Assembly: GCA_964343605.1 (NCBI GenBank)
Contig: CAYFKJ010000003.1
Span: forward strand, 1-64,000
DNA length: 64,000 bases
DNA from: CAYFKJ01 sp964343605
GTDB lineage: Bacteria > Pseudomonadota > Alphaproteobacteria > UBA2966
Reading direction: 5' to 3'
The translations under genes and the position numbers were made by a program. Shown piece by piece: positions 41,143 through 50,550 of this stretch (within the stretch, counting starts at the first letter, position 1; every line of letters starts with the position of its first letter). The notes below the pieces were generated by a model. It was not told the origin of the DNA and made no database searches. It worked only from the letters and a program-made list of their open reading frames with translations.

Positions 41143-43308
41143 ATGACCGAGGTCGACCCTCAAGTAACGGCGGCTCCCGAGAGCGGGTCCGCGACCGATC
41201 TAGCCCAATCGAGCGAACGCTACTTCAACCGGGAGCTCTCCTGGTTGGCGTTCAACGAGCGCGTCTTGGAGGAGGCCGACAATCCGGACCACCCCATCCT
41301 GGAACGCTTGCGGTTTCTCTCGATTTCGGCCGAAAACCTCGATGAGTTCTACACCGTCCGCGTTGCCGGCATCCGCGGTCAGATCGCCGCCCGCGTCGAG
41401 GATATCAGCCAGGACGGCCTTTCGCCGCAAGAGCAACTGGATCGGATCAACGAACGCGCCGGCGCCCTGATGGCGGGTCAGCAGCGAACCTGGGACACGT
41501 TGAGGCACATGCTGGGTGACGCCGGCATAACCGTTATCGAGGGCGATCAGCTCGAAGAGTCCGATCGTGAATTCGTCGAAGACTATTTCCTCGAGCAGGT
41601 CTTTCCACTGTTGACTCCCATCGCGGTCGACCCGGCCCATCCATTTCCGTTCATTCCAAATCTGGGATTTGCCCTGGTTCTGGAACTGCGGCGCGAAGCC
41701 GACGGATACTCCATGAACGCCCTGGTGCCTTTGCCGCACCGATTGGACCGTTTCGTCCGGCTGCCCGGATCCAAATCAAGATATCTCTCTCTGGAAAACA
41801 TGGTGGCGTTGTTTATCGAACGCCTCTTCCCCGGCTACGAAGTGACGGGAAAGGGCGAATTCCGCCTGTTGCGCGATTCGGACATTCAGATCGAGGAAGA
41901 GGCGGAAGATCTTGTCCGCTATTACGAAACGGCGGTCAAGCGTCGCCGGCGCGGTATGGTCATCCGCCTGAAGATCAACGCCGCCATGCCGGAGCATCTG
42001 CGCCGCTTCGTCATTACCGAACTTGGCGTGCCGGACGATGCCGTTACCATCGTCGACGGTATCCTGGGTTTGGCCGATACCGACCAACTGATCATCCGCG
42101 ACCGCCGCGACCTGCAGTTCACGCCGTTCAATCCGCGTTATCCGGAGCGTATCCAGGAGAGTTCCGGCGACTGCTTCGCGGCAATCCGGGAAAAGGATTT
42201 CATCGTCCATCATCCCTACGAGAGCTTCGACGTCGTCGTGAGGTTTCTCCAGCAGGCCGCCGCCGATCCCAAGGTGGTGGCGATCAAGCAGACGCTTTAC
42301 CGCACCAGCGACAATTCTCCCATTGTCAAAGTCCTGATCGAGGCGGCGGAATCGGGCAAGTCGGTCACCGCCATGATCGAACTGAAGGCCCGCTTCGACG
42401 AAGAAGCCAACATCAAATGGGCACGCGACATGGAGCGCGCCGGAGTTCAGGTGGTGTACGGCTTTGTCGCCCTGAAGACCCACGCCAAGGTATCTCTGGT
42501 GGTGCGCCAGGAGAAAATCGGCCTGCGTTCCTACGTCCATCTCGGCACCGGCAACTACCATCCGATTACGGCGCGGGTTTATACCGATCTCTCCTATTTC
42601 ACCACCGATCCCGAAATCGGCCGCGACGCCGCTGCGATCTTCAACTACATGACCGGCAACGCGCCACCGGCAAAGCTGGAAAAGCTGGTGATATCGCCGG
42701 TGGGTTTGCGGCAATCGCTGCTCACGTTGATCGAATGCGAAGTCGAACACGCCGAAGCCGGCCGCCCCGCCGTCATCTGGGCCAAGTTGAATTCTCTGGT
42801 GGATGGCGAGATTATCGATGCCCTCTATACCGCAAGCCAGGCCGGCGTGCAGATCGATTTGGTGGTGCGCGGTATCTGCTGCCTGCGTCCCGGTGTCCCC
42901 GGTCTGTCGGACAATATTCGGGTTAAAAGCATTATCGGCCGCTTTCTGGAACATGCCCGCATCATGTGCTTCGGCGACGGCAATGGGCTGCCGTCGCCCG
43001 ACGCCAAGGTGTTTATCTCGTCGGCCGACTGGATGCCGCGCAATTTCGAAGGCCGCGTCGAACTGATGGCGCCGATCGAAAACCCGACGGTGCACGAGCA
43101 GGTCATGAACCAGATCATGGTCGCCAACCTGAAGGATGAAACCCAGAGCTGGAATCTGGGCTCGGATGGCAAGTACGACCGTGTCGAGGTGGGCGATGAG
43201 GCTTTCAGCGCCCATACCTACTTCATGACCAACCCGAGCCTTTCAGGGCGTGGCAAGGCTCTTCGTAAATCGGCGCCGAGCCCCCGGCTTGTTCTCGACA
43301 ATGACTAG
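41143..43308 (+). CDS. ppk: Polyphosphate kinase 1
   Basis: A 721-residue PPK1, which makes polyphosphate from ATP reversibly. The N-domain begins YFNRELSWLAFNERVLEEAD with the family SWLxFN motif. Middle blocks include FPLLTPIAVDPAHPFPFIPN and KDFIVHHPYESFDVVVRFLQ. The phosphorylated His lies in YVHLGTGNYHPITARVYTDL. The C-terminal part includes ARIMCFGDGNG and SADWMPRNFEGRVELMAPI. It is transcribed with ppx directly downstream, the usual synthesis/degradation pair. Confidence 0.96.
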   Translation: MTEVDPQVTAAPESGSATDLAQSSERYFNRELSWLAFNERVLEEADNPDHPILERLRFLSISAENLDEFYTVRVAGIRGQIAARVEDISQDGLSPQEQLDRINERAGALMAGQQRTWDTLRHMLGDAGITVIEGDQLEESDREFVEDYFLEQVFPLLTPIAVDPAHPFPFIPNLGFALVLELRREADGYSMNALVPLPHRLDRFVRLPGSKSRYLSLENMVALFIERLFPGYEVTGKGEFRLLRDSDIQIEEEAEDLVRYYETAVKRRRRGMVIRLKINAAMPEHLRRFVITELGVPDDAVTIVDGILGLADTDQLIIRDRRDLQFTPFNPRYPERIQESSGDCFAAIREKDFIVHHPYESFDVVVRFLQQAAADPKVVAIKQTLYRTSDNSPIVKVLIEAAESGKSVTAMIELKARFDEEANIKWARDMERAGVQVVYGFVALKTHAKVSLVVRQEKIGLRSYVHLGTGNYHPITARVYTDLSYFTTDPEIGRDAAAIFNYMTGNAPPAKLEKLVISPVGLRQSLLTLIECEVEHAEAGRPAVIWAKLNSLVDGEIIDALYTASQAGVQIDLVVRGICCLRPGVPGLSDNIRVKSIIGRFLEHARIMCFGDGNGLPSPDAKVFISSADWMPRNFEGRVELMAPIENPTVHEQVMNQIMVANLKDETQSWNLGSDGKYDRVEVGDEAFSAHTYFMTNPSLSGRGKALRKSAPSPRLVLDND

Positions 43309-43332
43309 ACAGCAACGTTGCCCGATCCTGAA

Positions 43333-44835
43333 ATGAGCGGCGGCGCCGTCCCTATACCCGCCGGCGAAAGAAAGCCGTTTGCGGTCGTGGACGTCGGTTC
43401 CAATTCGGTTCGGCTGGTGGTCTTCGAAGGCCGTATCCGCTGTCCGGCGCCAATCTTCAACGAACGCGAACTGTGCGGCCTGGGCCGCAATCTGGCCGCC
43501 ACCGGACGGCTCGATGACGAAGCGGTGTCGTCGGCACTGGGCGCCATTCAGCGCTTCGTCTCGCTGTCGCGCGCCATGGGGGCGGGCGATCCTGAAATCG
43601 TCGCCACCGCCGCCGTGCGCGAAGCCGAAAACGGCATGGCTCTGGCCGAGGAAGTCAAACGCCGCACCGGCGTCGGCGTCCATATTCTGAACGGCCGGGA
43701 GGAAGCGCGGCTCTCTTGCCTCGGCGTCACATCGGCTATCCCGGTAGCGCAAGGGCTTATGGGCGATCTGGGCGGCGGCAGCCTGGAAGTCGTCGGTCTT
43801 GAGCAGGGCGCGACCGGGGAGGGCATCACGCTTCCCTTGGGACCTTTGCGGTTGTTGGCGGAAGGCGAACAATCGGGTCCGGCCTACGCCGCGAAAGTCG
43901 ACGAAACCATTCAGCGGGCGCCCTGGATGCAGCAGGCCGAGGGCCAGACCTTTTACGCTGTCGGCGGCGCCTGGCGGGGGTTGGCCAAGATCCACCAAGC
44001 CCAGACGAACTATCCGCTGCAGATCGTCCACCACTACGACCTGCCGCGAACGGAAGTCGAGGAATTCGCCAACGTCATCGCCCGGTTGAGCCAGGATTCC
44101 CTGGACCGCCTGATCGGCATCAACGCCAAACGCCGGCCATTCCTGCCGGTTGCGGCGCTGGTGCTGGCGCGGATCCTGAAATTCGTGCGTCCGGAGCGGG
44201 TGGTCTTTTCGGCCGGCGGTTTGCGTGAAGGGCTCGTCTTCGATGCGCTGGACGAAGCCGAACGAAAGCTCGATCCGCTGATCGCGGCCAGCCGTGACTT
44301 CGCCCGTATGGAGGGCCGCTTTGACGAACACGGCCAGGAACTGTTCGAGTGGATGGCGCCGCTGTTCCTCGGCGAATCGCGATCCGAAGCACGTCTGCGC
44401 TTGGCGGCCTGTGCGTTGGGCGACACGGCCTGGCGGGCGCACCCCGACTACCGGGCCCTGCAGGCGTTCGGACGGATCCTTTTTGCGCCGTTTACCGGCA
44501 TCGACCATCGCGAACGGGCCATTCTGGCGCTGGCCGTCCACGCCCGCTATGCCGGACACAATGAGGGCGAGACGGCGGCTCCGGCCCGTAGCCTCGTGGA
44601 TGAGTTCGATCTCGAGCGCGCAACCGTGATAGGCCTCGCCCTGCGCCTGGGGCACGTCTTGTCGGGCGGCACGGTGGGCATCGTCGGTCGCAGCCGCCTC
44701 AACCTTGAAAACGGACCCTTGGTTCTGACCTTGCCCAAAGAGGATGCCGGACTGGTGGGGGCGTCTGTGGGTAAACGCCTGACAATGCTGGGGGAAACTC
44801 TAGGCCGTGCTGTGCGGCTGGAAAGCGGTGACTAA
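43333..44835 (+). CDS. ppx: Exopolyphosphatase, Ppx/GppA family
   Basis: A 500-residue protein of the ASKHA fold. The phosphate loops read FAVVDVGSNSVRLVVFEG near residue 20 and LMGDLGGGSLEVVGL near residue 140. A TAAVREAENG block lies between. The C-terminal HD-like half includes RPFLPVAALVLARILKFVRP. It removes terminal phosphate from polyphosphate, or pppGpp, and family members often do both. Position directly after ppk favours Ppx. Neither start candidate (TTG 43318, ATG 43333) has a clear ribosome binding site; I use the ATG. Confidence 0.92.
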   Translation: MSGGAVPIPAGERKPFAVVDVGSNSVRLVVFEGRIRCPAPIFNERELCGLGRNLAATGRLDDEAVSSALGAIQRFVSLSRAMGAGDPEIVATAAVREAENGMALAEEVKRRTGVGVHILNGREEARLSCLGVTSAIPVAQGLMGDLGGGSLEVVGLEQGATGEGITLPLGPLRLLAEGEQSGPAYAAKVDETIQRAPWMQQAEGQTFYAVGGAWRGLAKIHQAQTNYPLQIVHHYDLPRTEVEEFANVIARLSQDSLDRLIGINAKRRPFLPVAALVLARILKFVRPERVVFSAGGLREGLVFDALDEAERKLDPLIAASRDFARMEGRFDEHGQELFEWMAPLFLGESRSEARLRLAACALGDTAWRAHPDYRALQAFGRILFAPFTGIDHRERAILALAVHARYAGHNEGETAAPARSLVDEFDLERATVIGLALRLGHVLSGGTVGIVGRSRLNLENGPLVLTLPKEDAGLVGASVGKRLTMLGETLGRAVRLESGD

Positions 44836-44862
44836 GCCGTCCATCACACCGATTCTGATTGA

Positions 44863-45129
44863 TCAATCACGCCGGAACGGCCAGAACCTTTGCGTGGCCG
44901 ACAGCAGTTCCGCAAGCCCGCTAAGATCGTCGTGGCGCTTTGCGGAGAGAAACTGGCGGCATGAGTGATAGCTGATTTCAGCTTCTCCCCTTGAGATCAT
45001 GTCGTTGGCGGCCGCCATTTCTTCGGGGCTCAGGCTATCGAGAACCGGATTGGCCCCGGAAAGGATTTTGCCTCGGAGTTCCCGAAGGGTAGCTGCAGGG
45101 TCGTCGCGCCGAGTATCGGGTTTCGACAT
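44863..45129 (-). CDS. Small protein of unknown function
   Basis: An 88-residue soluble protein with no membrane segment and no motif I recognise. It is charged and helical in character: TLRELRGKILSGANPVLDSL, then PEEMAAANDMISRGEAEISY and a C-terminus ending WPFRRD. It lies seven bases after the DUF1194 gene on the same strand and converges on ppx with 27 bases between. The tight spacing to DUF1194 suggests the two share a message. It could still be a chance open frame, but codon use looks like that of the neighbours. Confidence 0.6.
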   Translation of the reverse strand: MSKPDTRRDDPAATLRELRGKILSGANPVLDSLSPEEMAAANDMISRGEAEISYHSCRQFLSAKRHDDLSGLAELLSATQRFWPFRRD

Positions 45130-45136
45130 ATCCCGA

Positions 45137-45889
45137 TCAGCCTCCCTCTCCTGTCAACTTGTAAGCTTTCGAGAATCTGGGATGACCCATTTCGGGGGAA
45201 CGCAGCCAAGCCATCTCGAATGTCATCTTCCGCAGCATGGCTTCGGCGAAATCCTGGTTGTTGACGCTCAATTGCAGGAACGACGTCGGGCCGCCGATGA
45301 CCTCGCGGCGGTAGTACCTCGAGAGCACACGGATCCCGTCCCCTTGAGCCATGATCAACCCATTGACCGTTATGTCCTTTGCCAGGGCTTCGTCGCGGGC
45401 GATGGACGCGACCCGGCCGATGTTGGACATGCCGTCGCCCACCATGTTGATGACCAACTTACTGGCCTGCCAGGGCAGGGCCTGCATCTGTTCCGCCGCC
45501 ATCTTGATGCCGTAGGCGACGTCGGTCTGCGTGCCGTGCTTGAGTTCCTGCCTGCGGGCGAGGAAGCGCTCAAGCCAGAGGGCTGCCATGCCCGCTTCCT
45601 CGGCGGTGCCGATCTGCATCCAGGGCAGGATGAGTTCATGCTTGCCGAAGCTGGACCAGGCGAGCACCGACAGCGCAATGCGCTTGAAGTAGCCGCCCTG
45701 GATCACGGAATGAAAACGGCGGTGGCGGAGGGTATATATCAAGCCGCTGATCTGAGCAGTCGCCTCGCCCTGATCGATCGATTCGGATCTGTCGTACGAA
45801 ACCACGATCGCGACATCGACGGGTTTCTTGACATCCGCGAGTGCCGAGAGCGGTAACAGGGTGAAAAGTATGGCCAACAACGTCCGCAT
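45137..45889 (-). CDS. DUF1194-family secreted protein with von Willebrand A-like fold
   Basis: A 250-residue protein with a signal peptide (TLLAILFTLLPLSALADV). The metal-site pattern DxSxS appears as YDRSESID just after VDVAIVVS, and ATAQISGLIYTLRH, GTQTDVAYGIKMAAEQMQAL and VINMVGDGMSN follow the DUF1194 pattern seen in alphaproteobacteria. Function is unknown. The ATG at 45889 has GGAGG at the ideal distance on the minus strand; the frame is open 35 codons further but without similarity. It sits downstream of the multicopper oxidase gene, 35 bases apart, possibly on one message. Confidence 0.85.
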   Translation of the reverse strand: MRTLLAILFTLLPLSALADVKKPVDVAIVVSYDRSESIDQGEATAQISGLIYTLRHRRFHSVIQGGYFKRIALSVLAWSSFGKHELILPWMQIGTAEEAGMAALWLERFLARRQELKHGTQTDVAYGIKMAAEQMQALPWQASKLVINMVGDGMSNIGRVASIARDEALAKDITVNGLIMAQGDGIRVLSRYYRREVIGGPTSFLQLSVNNQDFAEAMLRKMTFEMAWLRSPEMGHPRFSKAYKLTGEGG

Positions 45890-45924
45890 GTCTTGCCTCC
45901 GTGCTTCACCAGAATCAAAACAGG

Positions 45925-47355
45925 TTACTCGACCTCTACGAATCCCATCATACCAGCTTGGGCGTGCTCCAGCACATGACAATGCAGCGCCCACCTGCCC
46001 GGGTTGTCCGCGACGAAAGCGACGTCAACAAACTCGTCCGGCCGGATAAGCACCGTATCCATGATAATCGGCTGATCTATCCTCTGCCCGTTGCGGGCGA
46101 TGACGTGGAAAGAGTGGCCGTGCATGTGAATCGGGTGATCAAACGCCGTATCGTTGCGCCAGCGCAGGACATAGCTCCTTCCCAGCTTCATGGAGATCAT
46201 GGGTTTACCGACGTCGTCCGGCGTTATCGATGGTATGACCGCGCCGTTTACCGCCCAAACCATGCCCATGGCGGCCAGTTCCCGCAAAGCGGTCTGAACG
46301 CCTTTGAATTCCGCTTCTCTCAGGCCTCCCATGGCGCCGCCTTGAAAGACCATTTCGAAGAATTCCGCGCCGGCAGTATCCGGCTTGGCGACCGGATTGG
46401 CCCGAATAGGGGCGGGCGCCGCTGGCGGTGCCGACCGGATCGGTCGTTCCGGCCCGTAGTGAATATCGGCAAATACATAAGCGCCCCGGCGATAATAGCG
46501 ATCGACGATCCTGAATTTTTCGCCGGGCTTGCCCGATATATCGAGCATGATATCGGCACGTCCGCCGGGCGGCACCGTGACCAAGCCGGGTTTCGTCCTT
46601 GACGGCACGACGGGGTGACCGTCCACCGCGACCAACCAGGGATCGTGGCCTTCGAAATCCAAAGCGAAAATCCGGGCGTTCGCGGCATTAATCAGCCGAA
46701 GCCGAATACGCTCGCCGCTGCGGGGCCTGAAAATGTAATCGGACATGCCGTTGACGGTTGCCACGTTGCCGAGCCGGCCGGCGTGGGTCGCATCGCGGAA
46801 GTTGCCGAAGGGCACAATCAGGCCGTCTTTTTGCAGCCGCCAGTCATCCAATACCCAAACCAAATCCCTATCGGCCGGGGGCGCGTCCGGCTCTTCGACC
46901 ACGAACGCGCCCGCCAGCCCGCGGCCGACCTGTTCGGCACTGTTGACGTGCGGGTGGTACCAGAAAGTGCCGGCGTCCTTGGCCGTAAATTCATAGTTAA
47001 AGCGTTTGCCCGGCAGGATCGGGGGTTGCGTGAGGTAGGGCACGCCGTCCATCGCGTTTTCGAGCCGGAGGCCATGCCAGTGAACCGTGGTCTGCTCGGG
47101 CAATTCGTTCTGCAGCGTGACGGCTACCCGCTCACCCTGTTTGACCTTTAAAACCGGTCCCGGGACGCCGCCGCCATACGACCAGACTTCGGTGCTCGGT
47201 CCCTGGTCGCCGAAAAGTGCGACGGTTTGCGGTTTTGCAAGGAGGGTAGCGGGCGGAGCGGAATTCGCCAGAGATTTTGCCAGGGGCAGGGTTGAAACGG
47301 CACTGGCCCCCGCGCCCAGGAGGAAGAAACGGCGCCCTGTATTTTGAACCGGCAT
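45925..47355 (-). CDS. Exported multicopper oxidase
   Basis: A 476-residue copper oxidase of the CueO/SufI type. The N-terminus carries a Tat-like signal GRRFFLLGAGASAVSTLPLA. Copper ligand motifs are TVHWHGLR (about residue 91), TFWYHPHVNS, HPIHMHGHSFHVI, and WALHCHVLEHAQAGMMG, which contains the His-Cys-His of the type 1 and type 3 sites and an axial Met. All four motifs are intact, so the enzyme should be active. Typical roles are oxidation of Cu(I) or phenolic compounds. A Met-rich insert of CueO is not evident. Confidence 0.92.
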   Translation of the reverse strand: MPVQNTGRRFFLLGAGASAVSTLPLAKSLANSAPPATLLAKPQTVALFGDQGPSTEVWSYGGGVPGPVLKVKQGERVAVTLQNELPEQTTVHWHGLRLENAMDGVPYLTQPPILPGKRFNYEFTAKDAGTFWYHPHVNSAEQVGRGLAGAFVVEEPDAPPADRDLVWVLDDWRLQKDGLIVPFGNFRDATHAGRLGNVATVNGMSDYIFRPRSGERIRLRLINAANARIFALDFEGHDPWLVAVDGHPVVPSRTKPGLVTVPPGGRADIMLDISGKPGEKFRIVDRYYRRGAYVFADIHYGPERPIRSAPPAAPAPIRANPVAKPDTAGAEFFEMVFQGGAMGGLREAEFKGVQTALRELAAMGMVWAVNGAVIPSITPDDVGKPMISMKLGRSYVLRWRNDTAFDHPIHMHGHSFHVIARNGQRIDQPIIMDTVLIRPDEFVDVAFVADNPGRWALHCHVLEHAQAGMMGFVEVE

Positions 47356-47383
47356 CCGGCCATGGTATCAGAGCGCGGGCGGT

Positions 47384-48538
47384 CTAGTCCTCCAATTCAA
47401 CGATTTCGATCTTCTTGCCGTCAGCCGCCAAAGCCAGTTCGCCATGCTTCAGGCGCAAGGCATCGTCGCCGAAAACATGAAAGCGCCAGCCCTTCAAGGC
47501 CGCGACATCGGCCTTGTCGTCGGCGGCGATGCGTTCGAGATCGGCAACGTTGGCGACGAGTTTTTGCGCCACGTCGTGCGTCTCACATTTCATTTTCAGC
47601 AGAACTTTGAGCAGGTCGACCAAGGGGCCGATGCCGCGGGGCAGGGGCTTTGGTTTTTCGACAACCGGTAGATCGGACTCCGGCATGTCGACACCGCGGC
47701 GAACCGCGTCGAGCAACGCCTTGCCGCCCCGGCTCTGGGCGAAGCCCTGACTGACCGAGCGCATGCGGCCCAGGTCGTCGGCGCCCTTGGGCGGGTGGGC
47801 CGAAATTTCCAGCAGCGCCTCGTCGCGCAGGACCCGGTTGCGCGGCATATCGCGGGTGCGGGCTTCTGTCTCACGCCAGCCGGCGACCTCGCGCAGAACG
47901 CCGAGGAACCTGGGGTCGGTGGTGCGCGCCTTGATGCGCCGCCAGGCCTGGTCGATGGGAATGTCGTAGGTCTGGGGATCGGCCAAGACCTCCATTTCCT
48001 CGTCGAGCCAATGAGCGCGGCCCGATTGTTCCATCTTGTCGTGCAGCCGCCGATAGATGTCCTGGAGGTAAATGACGTCGTCGAGGGCGTAGGAGAGTTG
48101 GCGGTCGGTCAGTGGCCGTCGCGACCAATCGGTGAAGCGCGAGGCCTTGTCGAGGCGTTTCTTCAAAAGTTTGGAGACCAGCGTCTCGTAGCCTACAGAA
48201 TCGCCGAAACCGCAGACCATGGCGGCCAGTTGGGTGTCGAAAAGGGGATGCGGTACTGAGCCCGACAGGTTGTAGAGGATTTCGAGGTCCTGACGGCCGG
48301 CGTGAAACACCTTGAGGGTGCTTTCGTCGGCCATCAGCTCGAACAAAGGCGCAAGATCGATACCGTCGGCCAAAGGATCGACGGCCATCGCTTCCTCGTC
48401 GCTCGCCATCTGAAACAGGCAGAGCTGCGGCCAGAACGTGCTTTCGCGGATAAACTCGGTATCGACGGTGATAAAGGACTTTTCGGCCAATCTTTTACAG
48501 GCGTCGGCCAACGCGTCGGTCGTGGTAATAACTGTCAT
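47384..48538 (-). CDS. rnd: Ribonuclease D
   Basis: A 384-residue 3'-5' exoribonuclease of the DEDD family. Exo I reads FITVDTEFIRESTFWPQLCL near residue 20, Exo II includes LKVFHAGRQDLEILYNL, and Exo III includes RQLSYALDDVIYLQDIYRRL. Downstream helices form an HRDC-like region. RNase D trims tRNA precursors. It diverges from aspS with a 185-base gap that should contain both promoters, and precedes the multicopper oxidase on the same strand by 28 bases. Confidence 0.94.
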   Translation of the reverse strand: MTVITTTDALADACKRLAEKSFITVDTEFIRESTFWPQLCLFQMASDEEAMAVDPLADGIDLAPLFELMADESTLKVFHAGRQDLEILYNLSGSVPHPLFDTQLAAMVCGFGDSVGYETLVSKLLKKRLDKASRFTDWSRRPLTDRQLSYALDDVIYLQDIYRRLHDKMEQSGRAHWLDEEMEVLADPQTYDIPIDQAWRRIKARTTDPRFLGVLREVAGWRETEARTRDMPRNRVLRDEALLEISAHPPKGADDLGRMRSVSQGFAQSRGGKALLDAVRRGVDMPESDLPVVEKPKPLPRGIGPLVDLLKVLLKMKCETHDVAQKLVANVADLERIAADDKADVAALKGWRFHVFGDDALRLKHGELALAADGKKIEIVELED

Positions 48539-48723
48539 GGCGATTTGCTATACACCAGAACGCGGTCGAAGTCCCCCCGGGATGGACGAAAATCAACGAA
48601 TCGCCTGAAATTCGGCGTAATATTGTTGACATATGCCGCCGTTCGGTGTGCTTTTGCGCCGCCTCAGTAAGCGCTTGCTTATTCTCTGACCACATCACTC
48701 CAACATTCCGGATTCGACAAACC

Positions 48724-50544
48724 ATGCATAGCTATCGCACCCACAATTGCGCGGAACTTCGCGAAGGCGACGTCGGCGAAACCGTCCGCATTTCCGGCTG
48801 GGTTCACCGCAAGCGCGATCACGGCAACCTGCTGTTCATCGACCTGCGCGATCATCATGGTTTGACCCAGTGCGTCACCTCGGTGGGCGAGGCCCAGTTC
48901 GAGGCCGCCGAGGCGGTCCGGCCGGAAAGCGTCGTAACGATTACCGGCGAAGTCATCGCGCGTACAGATGATACCGTAAACGACAGCCTGCCCACCGGAC
49001 GGGTCGAGGTCCGCATCGACGAATTCGCGGTGCAATCAAAGGCCGGGGACTTGCCGATGCCGGTGTTCGGCGATCAGGAATATCCCGAGGATACGCGCCT
49101 CAGGTACCGCTTCCTCGATCTCAGGCGGGAGCGCATCCACTGCAACATCGTCCTGCGCAGCGAGGTCATATCGGCGATCCGGCGGCGCATGACGGAGCAG
49201 GGGTTCACGGAATACCAGACGCCGATCCTGACGGCCTCCTCGCCCGAGGGCGCGCGGGATTTTCTCGTGCCGAGCCGCATGCATCCCGGCAAGTTCTATG
49301 CGCTGCCCCAGGCGCCCCAGCAGTTCAAACAGCTCTATATGATCGCGGGTTTCGACCGTTATTTCCAAATCGCCCCGTGCTTCCGCGACGAGGACGCCCG
49401 GGCCGACCGTTCGCCTGGCGAGTTCTACCAGCTCGACGTCGAAATGGCCTTCGTCACTCAGGACGACGTCTTCGCCGCCATCGAACCGGTGATGCACGGC
49501 ACCTTTGAGGAGTTCGCCGACGGTCGGACCGTGACGCCGATGCCGTTTCCGCGCATCCCCTTCGCCGAGGCCATGCTGAAATACGGCAGCGACAAGCCGG
49601 ACCTGCGCAATCCCATTGAAATCTCCGACGTCACGGAGGCGTTCGCGGGCTCCGGCTTCGGCATCTTTGCCCGCGCCATCGAAGGCGGATCGGTCGTCCG
49701 CGCCATACCGGCGCCGGGCGCCGGCGAACGGCCCCGCAGCTTTTTCGACAAACTGAACGACTGGGCCCGCGGCGAGGGCGCCGCCGGCCTTGGCTACATC
49801 ATCTTCGAAGACGGCGGCGGCAAGGGTCCGATCGCCAAAAATCTCGACGACGACAGGGTCGCCAAGATCAAGGAGATTTCCGGCGCGGGTGACGGTGACG
49901 CCGTGTTCTTTGCTTGCGATAAGGCAGATGGGGCGGCGGCTCTTGCGGGTTTGGCCAGAACCAAACTCGGCGAGGATCTGGATCTCCTGGAGAAGGACGT
50001 CTTCCGCTTTTGCTGGATCGTCGATTATCCGATGTACGAATACGACGAGGCGGAGAAGAAGCTGGACTTCAGCCACAATCCGTTCTCCATGCCGCAGGGC
50101 GGGTTGGAAGCGCTCGAAACCGAGGATCCGCTGGAGGTCCTTGGCTATCAGTACGATATCGTCTGCAACGGCACCGAGCTCAGCTCCGGCGCCATTCGGA
50201 ACCACGATCCCGAGATCATGGTGAAAGCCTTCGAACTGGCGGGTTACGGTCGCGCCGACGTCGAGGAAAAGTTCGGCGGTATGTTCCGGGCACTGCAGTT
50301 CGGCGCGCCGCCCCACGGCGGTATCGCCCCGGGTCTCGACCGCATCGTCATGCTGTTGGCCGATGAGCCCAATATCCGCGAGGTGGTTGCTTTCCCGATG
50401 AACCAGCAGGCGGAGGATCTCCTGATGGGTGCGCCGGCCACGGCGACGTCGCGTCACTTACGTGAACTGCACCTCCGGCACGTCATGCCGAAGACGGACG
50501 CCAAGCCTGCGGAGAAGACGGAAAAATCTGAAGGGGAGGGCTGA
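48724..50544 (+). CDS. aspS: Aspartyl-tRNA synthetase, bacterial type
   Basis: A 606-residue class IIb synthetase. The OB-fold anticodon-binding domain starts VRISGWVHRKRDHGNLLFID. Class II motif 1 is in RSEVISAIRRRMTEQGFTEY, motif 2 in FRDEDARADRSPGEFYQLDV, and motif 3 in GIAPGLDRIVMLLADEPNIR. The GAD insertion found only in bacterial AspRS lies between about residues 285 and 425. The ATG at 48724 gives the family N-terminus. A TTGACA lies at 48626-48631 upstream without a good -10 partner. Confidence 0.97.
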   Translation: MHSYRTHNCAELREGDVGETVRISGWVHRKRDHGNLLFIDLRDHHGLTQCVTSVGEAQFEAAEAVRPESVVTITGEVIARTDDTVNDSLPTGRVEVRIDEFAVQSKAGDLPMPVFGDQEYPEDTRLRYRFLDLRRERIHCNIVLRSEVISAIRRRMTEQGFTEYQTPILTASSPEGARDFLVPSRMHPGKFYALPQAPQQFKQLYMIAGFDRYFQIAPCFRDEDARADRSPGEFYQLDVEMAFVTQDDVFAAIEPVMHGTFEEFADGRTVTPMPFPRIPFAEAMLKYGSDKPDLRNPIEISDVTEAFAGSGFGIFARAIEGGSVVRAIPAPGAGERPRSFFDKLNDWARGEGAAGLGYIIFEDGGGKGPIAKNLDDDRVAKIKEISGAGDGDAVFFACDKADGAAALAGLARTKLGEDLDLLEKDVFRFCWIVDYPMYEYDEAEKKLDFSHNPFSMPQGGLEALETEDPLEVLGYQYDIVCNGTELSSGAIRNHDPEIMVKAFELAGYGRADVEEKFGGMFRALQFGAPPHGGIAPGLDRIVMLLADEPNIREVVAFPMNQQAEDLLMGAPATATSRHLRELHLRHVMPKTDAKPAEKTEKSEGEG

Positions 50545-50550
50545 CGCCGC

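Noticed and set aside
41776..43215. A 479-codon open frame antisense to ppk, and a similar 470-codon frame antisense to ppx
   Set aside because: Both mirror well-supported plus-strand genes and show the His/Asp/Gly-rich bias of reverse-strand shadows.
48626..48655. TTGACA as a promoter for aspS
   Set aside because: No acceptable -10 hexamer lies 16-18 bases downstream, so only the -35-like match remains.
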